A stretch of 8,664 nucleotides of DNA, from the NCBI GenBank assembly GCA_017993865.1, contig JAGOLU010000036.1, forward strand, positions 1 to 8,664, written 5' to 3'. Positions 6,181 through 8,664 of the stretch are shown here, piece after piece. The stretch is from Candidatus Woesebacteria bacterium (GTDB taxonomy: Bacteria; Patescibacteriota; Microgenomatia; UBA1406; GWC2-37-13). Both the position numbers and the translations under genes were made by a program. The stretch's first letter is position 1, and every line of letters begins with the position of its first letter. The notes below the pieces were generated by a model. The model had not been told where the DNA came from, did not search any database, and saw only the letters and a list, made by a program, of their open reading frames with translations.

Positions 6181-6933
6181 ATGAACATCCTCATTCTTGC
6201 TGCCGGCTACGGTACTCGGCTTGAGCAATTTGGCATAAATTTGCCAAAAGGCTTGATAGAGGTCAATGGAAAAACAATACTGAGCCGGATGCTCAACGAT
6301 ATTTCGACGCTTCAATATAACCATCTTCTTCTTATCACAAATAATCGATTTTTCGATTTATACAAAGAATACTGCGCAGACAATTCATGTGAGCGGCTGG
6401 AGGTAATGTCCGATAACACGACAGACCCGGAGTTACGGTTGGGTGGCGTCGGAGATATTCTTTTTGCGTTAGACCAAAAAAACTGGTGGAATGAAGATCT
6501 GCTGGTATGCCCCACCGACACCCCCACTCACTTGTCTCTCAAAGATTTCATTCAGTTTTGTGATGCGACTGCGAAGGGTCATTCGGCAACCATTTTTAAA
6601 CAAATGCCGATAGATCAGATCGCAGGGAGGTTGGGGTGTGCCACACTGAATAAAGAACATCTCCTCACAGGGTTTTTCGAAAAGCCAAATACACCACCGA
6701 GCAACCTTGCCGCCATCCCCTTTTACTATTATTCAAAAGAAGCGCTCACCTATATCAGAGGTCATAAAGAAAGTCTCAAAGACAAAACAGGAAAAACGCT
6801 TGATGCACCTGGCAATCTCATTCGCTGGCTTGTCCAAGCTCAGCAGGATGTGTACGGGTATGGTATGAAAGAAGAAGCGATAGATATTGGGACAATGGAA
6901 GACGTACAAAAGGCAAATGGAATGGAGGTGTAA
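6181..6933 (+). CDS. Sugar-phosphate nucleotidyltransferase (NTP_transferase family)
   Basis: A 250-residue single-domain protein. It opens with the nucleotide-binding signature LAAGYGTRL (residues 6-14) and the substrate-pocket motif PKGL (22-25, the Lys being typical). A strand ending in CPTDTP holds the metal-binding Asp113, and FEKP (166-169) and AIDIGT (233-238) complete the family pattern. Such enzymes activate a sugar-1-phosphate with an NTP, releasing pyrophosphate to give an NDP-sugar for cell-surface glycan synthesis. There is no left-handed beta-helix acyltransferase domain, so it is not GlmU. The usual GDG metal motif is replaced by PTD, and LGGVGDI (87-93) takes the place of the GTA region, so the specific nucleotide and sugar are uncertain. 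It is followed by the separately promoted arginine T-box unit and is probably not part of it. Confidence 0.82.
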   Translation: MNILILAAGYGTRLEQFGINLPKGLIEVNGKTILSRMLNDISTLQYNHLLLITNNRFFDLYKEYCADNSCERLEVMSDNTTDPELRLGGVGDILFALDQKNWWNEDLLVCPTDTPTHLSLKDFIQFCDATAKGHSATIFKQMPIDQIAGRLGCATLNKEHLLTGFFEKPNTPPSNLAAIPFYYYSKEALTYIRGHKESLKDKTGKTLDAPGNLIRWLVQAQQDVYGYGMKEEAIDIGTMEDVQKANGMEV

Positions 6934-6949
6934 CAGGGTGAGATCCACA

Positions 6950-6978
6950 TTGACAAACCATTTGATCAAGAGTAAAAT
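6950..6978 (+). promoter_or_regulatory. Consensus promoter of the arginine T-box unit
   Basis: TTGACA (6950-6955), exactly 17 nt of spacer and TAAAAT (6973-6978). This is the strongest sigma-70-type promoter in the window. The predicted +1 is near 6985, about 9 nt before the first hairpin of the T-box leader. Confidence 0.75.
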
Positions 6979-6984
6979 CACCAT

Positions 6985-7199
6985 TCAATAAATCTGGAGT
7001 CGCGATCCAGCAAGCACAAGAGAGGAAATGCTCTCCGGAAGATATACCGGACAAATATATCAGTCGTTCTTCGTCCTCAAGACTTATGACGATACAAAGA
7101 GCCCGCGTGACGTAAGTCACTCAGGAATCAAGGTGGTACCACGGAGAATCCGTCCTTGAAGACAATATTCTTGTTGTTTTCAGTGACGGATTTTTTATT
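6985..7199 (+). ncRNA. T-box riboswitch leader (predicted tRNA-Arg sensor) of argH-argG
   Basis: The T-box signature AAGGTGGTACCACGG is at 7130-7144. The antiterminator can be drawn as TCAAGG (7128-7133) with CCTTGA (7154-7159), bulge TGGTACC (7134-7140) and upper stem ACGG/CCGT (7141-7144 with 7150-7153). UGGU in the bulge would pair with a tRNA 3' end ACCA, i.e. discriminator A. Upstream, a 5-bp hairpin CTGGA/TCCAG (6994-7010) has the loop GTCGCGA with Arg codon CGC at 7001-7003, the probable specifier. Next come a short stem (about 7020-7035), an H-type pseudoknot fitting Stem IIA/B (7035-7061), a bulged stem (7063-7093) and a GTAA-capped hairpin GTGAC/GTCAC (7107-7120), possibly Stem III. 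No standard long Stem I fits. The T-box call is firm; Arg specificity follows from the codon and the downstream genes; the ultrashort Stem I is inferred. Confidence 0.88.
7147..7196 (+). terminator. T-box-controlled intrinsic terminator
   Basis: AATCCGTC (7147-7154) pairs with GACGGATT (7185-7192). Then, after a C/T mismatch, ten pairs form between 7156-7165 and 7174-7183 (two G-U), closing an 8-nt loop. Six Ts follow the stem. The 5' arm overlaps the antiterminator 3' arm, so the two folds exclude each other. The T-run ends only 3 nt before the argH ATG. Confidence 0.85.
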
Positions 7200-8555
7200 A
7201 TGAAAAAACTTTGGGAGAAAAATACCAAATCAAAAATGCACGCATCGCTTGAGCGGTTCGAAACTGCCGACGATCTCGTATACGATAATTTCCTCACCGA
7301 AGCTGACATTTACGGCTCAGCGGCGCACGCAAGAATGCTTGGGTCTATCAAAATCCTCAGAAAAGCTGAGGTAGATGCACTGTTACATGCCCTCAACACC
7401 ATACTCAAGAAGCACGAAGAAAAAGAATTTTCCCTAGTCCTTGGCGATGAAGATATTCATACAAAAATCGAGAATGAACTTGTTCGGCTCACGGGAGATA
7501 TAGGGAAGAAGATCCATACCGGGAGGTCTCGGAACGATCAGGTGCTTGTAGATATGCGGATTTTTAGCAAACAGCAGCTATTTCAGATTACAGGACAGGT
7601 GATCTCTGTCATTCAACTTTTCATTCAGTGTGCTCAGAAATGGGAGGATGTGCCTATGCCAGGCTATACGCACATGCAAAAAGCCATGCCATCATCGGTC
7701 GGCCTGTGGTTTGGTGCATATGCTGAATCGCTTGCTGATAGTCTCAAACTTCTCGGCACTGCATTTGATCTTGTCGACCAATCACCTCTGGGGTCTGGTG
7801 CTGCGTATGGCGTCAATTTGCCCCTTGATCGACAGATAACTGCCGACCTGCTCGGGTTTAAGAAGGTGCAAAACAATTCACTCTACTGTCAAAATAGTAG
7901 AGGGAAAATAGAGTCTGCGGTCCTTTTTGCCCTGATGAATATTACAGCAGACATTTCTCGGTTTGCGTCTGATGTGTTGCTCTTTACGACAAGCGAGTTT
8001 AACTTTTTCAACGTTGATCCATCACTTTGCACCGGGAGCAGTATTATGCCGCAAAAACAAAATGTTGATATTGCGGAGTTATTGAGGTCCAAAGTACATA
8101 TTATGTTCGGGTACTTCACTCAGGTGTATTCAATCAGTCTTAACCTCCCCTCAGGGTACAATAGAGATCTCCAAGATACCAAGAAGCCATATATGGAGGC
8201 GTTCACTCTCGCGTCTGATACGTTGGGAGTTGTAGAGTTATTGGCCTCCAGCATTACTCCAAATACAGAAGTACTTACATCACATATGACCAAAGATTTG
8301 TATGCGACATCTCTTGCCTATAGGTATGTATCCCAGGGAATTCCATTTCGATCTGCATACCAGAAGGTGGGTGAGAATCTGGACAGCATACCTGATTTTG
8401 ACGCTCAGAAAGAATTAAAGAATAGTTTACACATCGGTTCCACGGGCAATCTCAACCTGACCAAACTCACGAAATTGATACAAAAAAGAAAACAGAAACT
8501 GCGCACTGAGCGTGATCGCTGGACAAAGCAATTGCATTCTCTTTTAGAAATTTAA
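7200..8555 (+). CDS. argH: Argininosuccinate lyase
   Basis: A 451-residue cytosolic enzyme that splits argininosuccinate into arginine and fumarate, the last step of arginine synthesis. Superfamily motifs are in order: DIYGSAAHARML (36-47), HTGRSRNDQV (106-115), GYTHMQKAMPSS (155-166, with His158 the candidate catalytic residue), SPLGSGAAYG (195-204) and the fumarase/lyase signature GSSIMPQKQN (279-288, with Ser281 the candidate catalytic serine). Length and all key residues match active ArgH, so it is intact. One mild departure is NVD after the signature where NPD is usual. The N-terminus MKKLWEKN is close to the usual MxKLWGGRF start, supporting ATG 7200. There is no SD; the ATG sits right after the terminator. 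argG follows after 10 nt, so both are one T-box-controlled operon responding to uncharged tRNA-Arg. Confidence 0.95.
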   Translation: MKKLWEKNTKSKMHASLERFETADDLVYDNFLTEADIYGSAAHARMLGSIKILRKAEVDALLHALNTILKKHEEKEFSLVLGDEDIHTKIENELVRLTGDIGKKIHTGRSRNDQVLVDMRIFSKQQLFQITGQVISVIQLFIQCAQKWEDVPMPGYTHMQKAMPSSVGLWFGAYAESLADSLKLLGTAFDLVDQSPLGSGAAYGVNLPLDRQITADLLGFKKVQNNSLYCQNSRGKIESAVLFALMNITADISRFASDVLLFTTSEFNFFNVDPSLCTGSSIMPQKQNVDIAELLRSKVHIMFGYFTQVYSISLNLPSGYNRDLQDTKKPYMEAFTLASDTLGVVELLASSITPNTEVLTSHMTKDLYATSLAYRYVSQGIPFRSAYQKVGENLDSIPDFDAQKELKNSLHIGSTGNLNLTKLTKLIQKRKQKLRTERDRWTKQLHSLLEI

Positions 8556-8565
8556 TATTCTCAAT

Positions 8566-8664
8566 ATGAATACTAAAACAAAATATCAGAAAGTCTCCTC
8601 ATACGAGGCACAGAAAGGTAGTGTTAATAAAGTGGTAATGATGTTCTCAGGTGGTCTGGACACT
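8566..8664 (+). CDS. argG: Argininosuccinate synthase, 5' end only (runs off the right edge)
   Basis: The first 33 codons are present. After about 20 polar residues the sequence reads KVVMMFSGGLDT, the N-terminal PP-motif SGGLDT of argininosuccinate synthases, which bind ATP and join citrulline to aspartate. The N-terminus is about 15-20 residues longer than in the shortest ArgG forms (which begin close to KVVLAYSGGLDT), so an internal start is possible, but no other ATG with better context is seen before the motif. It lies 10 nt after argH with no promoter or SD visible, and is therefore cotranscribed and under the same T-box control. The adjacent argH strengthens the call. Confidence 0.93.
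   Translation, partial: MNTKTKYQKVSSYEAQKGSVNKVVMMFSGGLDT

Noticed and set aside
6921..6936. GGAGGT near the end of the nucleotidyltransferase gene as a ribosome binding site
   Set aside because: No start codon lies at a suitable distance downstream; the next gene starts at 7200.
6934..6993. A classical long T-box Stem I starting before 6985
   Set aside because: GGTGA (6937-6941) can pair with TCACC (6978-6982), but no AG bulge, distal loop or specifier loop fits, and the stretch is better explained by the TTGACA-17-TAAAAT promoter.
1..8664. CRISPR arrays, insertion sequences, or reassigned TGA codons
   Set aside because: No spaced direct repeats, transposase motifs or terminal inverted repeats are seen. 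TGA ends genes such as the MFS and propeller genes, so TGA-as-Gly recoding does not apply.

Overview
The window looks like a compact bacterial chromosome segment of moderate GC content. It uses the standard code: TGA is a true stop and Trp is TGG. Most genes are short single-gene transcription units in which a TATAAT-like -10 box sits directly in front of the ATG, and I see no convincing Shine-Dalgarno sequence before any gene. This layout suggests a streamlined bacterium, with Candidate Phyla Radiation/Patescibacteria (Parcubacteria-like) as my best guess. That placement is an inference from style, because no marker gene here fixes it.

Left part (1-1892): the 5' end of the ribosome-assembly GTPase gene era and a small two-helix membrane protein lie on the minus strand. 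Divergent from them is a hairpin-rich 130-nt segment leading into a tRNA-Gln(TTG) gene, then an MFS transporter gene on the plus strand. The stretch 1893-2206 has no convincing gene but contains inverted repeats and the promoter of the next gene.

Middle part (2207-6933): five plus-strand genes, each preceded by its own -10-like element. They encode a four-CBS-domain protein with a C-terminal domain resembling ribosome hibernation factor HPF/RaiA, a DUF1697 protein, an alpha/beta hydrolase, a membrane-anchored TolB-like beta-propeller and a sugar-phosphate nucleotidyltransferase.

Right part (6934-8664): the most striking region. A consensus promoter (TTGACA, 17 nt, TAAAAT) drives a T-box riboswitch leader of about 215 nt. 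It has a clear antiterminator with the UGG bulge and a strong competing terminator. Its Stem I appears to be only a 5-bp hairpin with an Arg codon (CGC) in the loop, like the ultrashort Stem I T-boxes known from actinobacterial ileS. It precedes argH (complete) and argG (5' end only), the last two steps of arginine synthesis. The expected behaviour is that uncharged tRNA-Arg stabilises the antiterminator and switches on conversion of citrulline plus aspartate to arginine.

Main points for follow-up are the unusual arginine T-box, the CBS-HPF fusion, the repeated leaderless promoter geometry and the unexplained structured segment upstream of tRNA-Gln.
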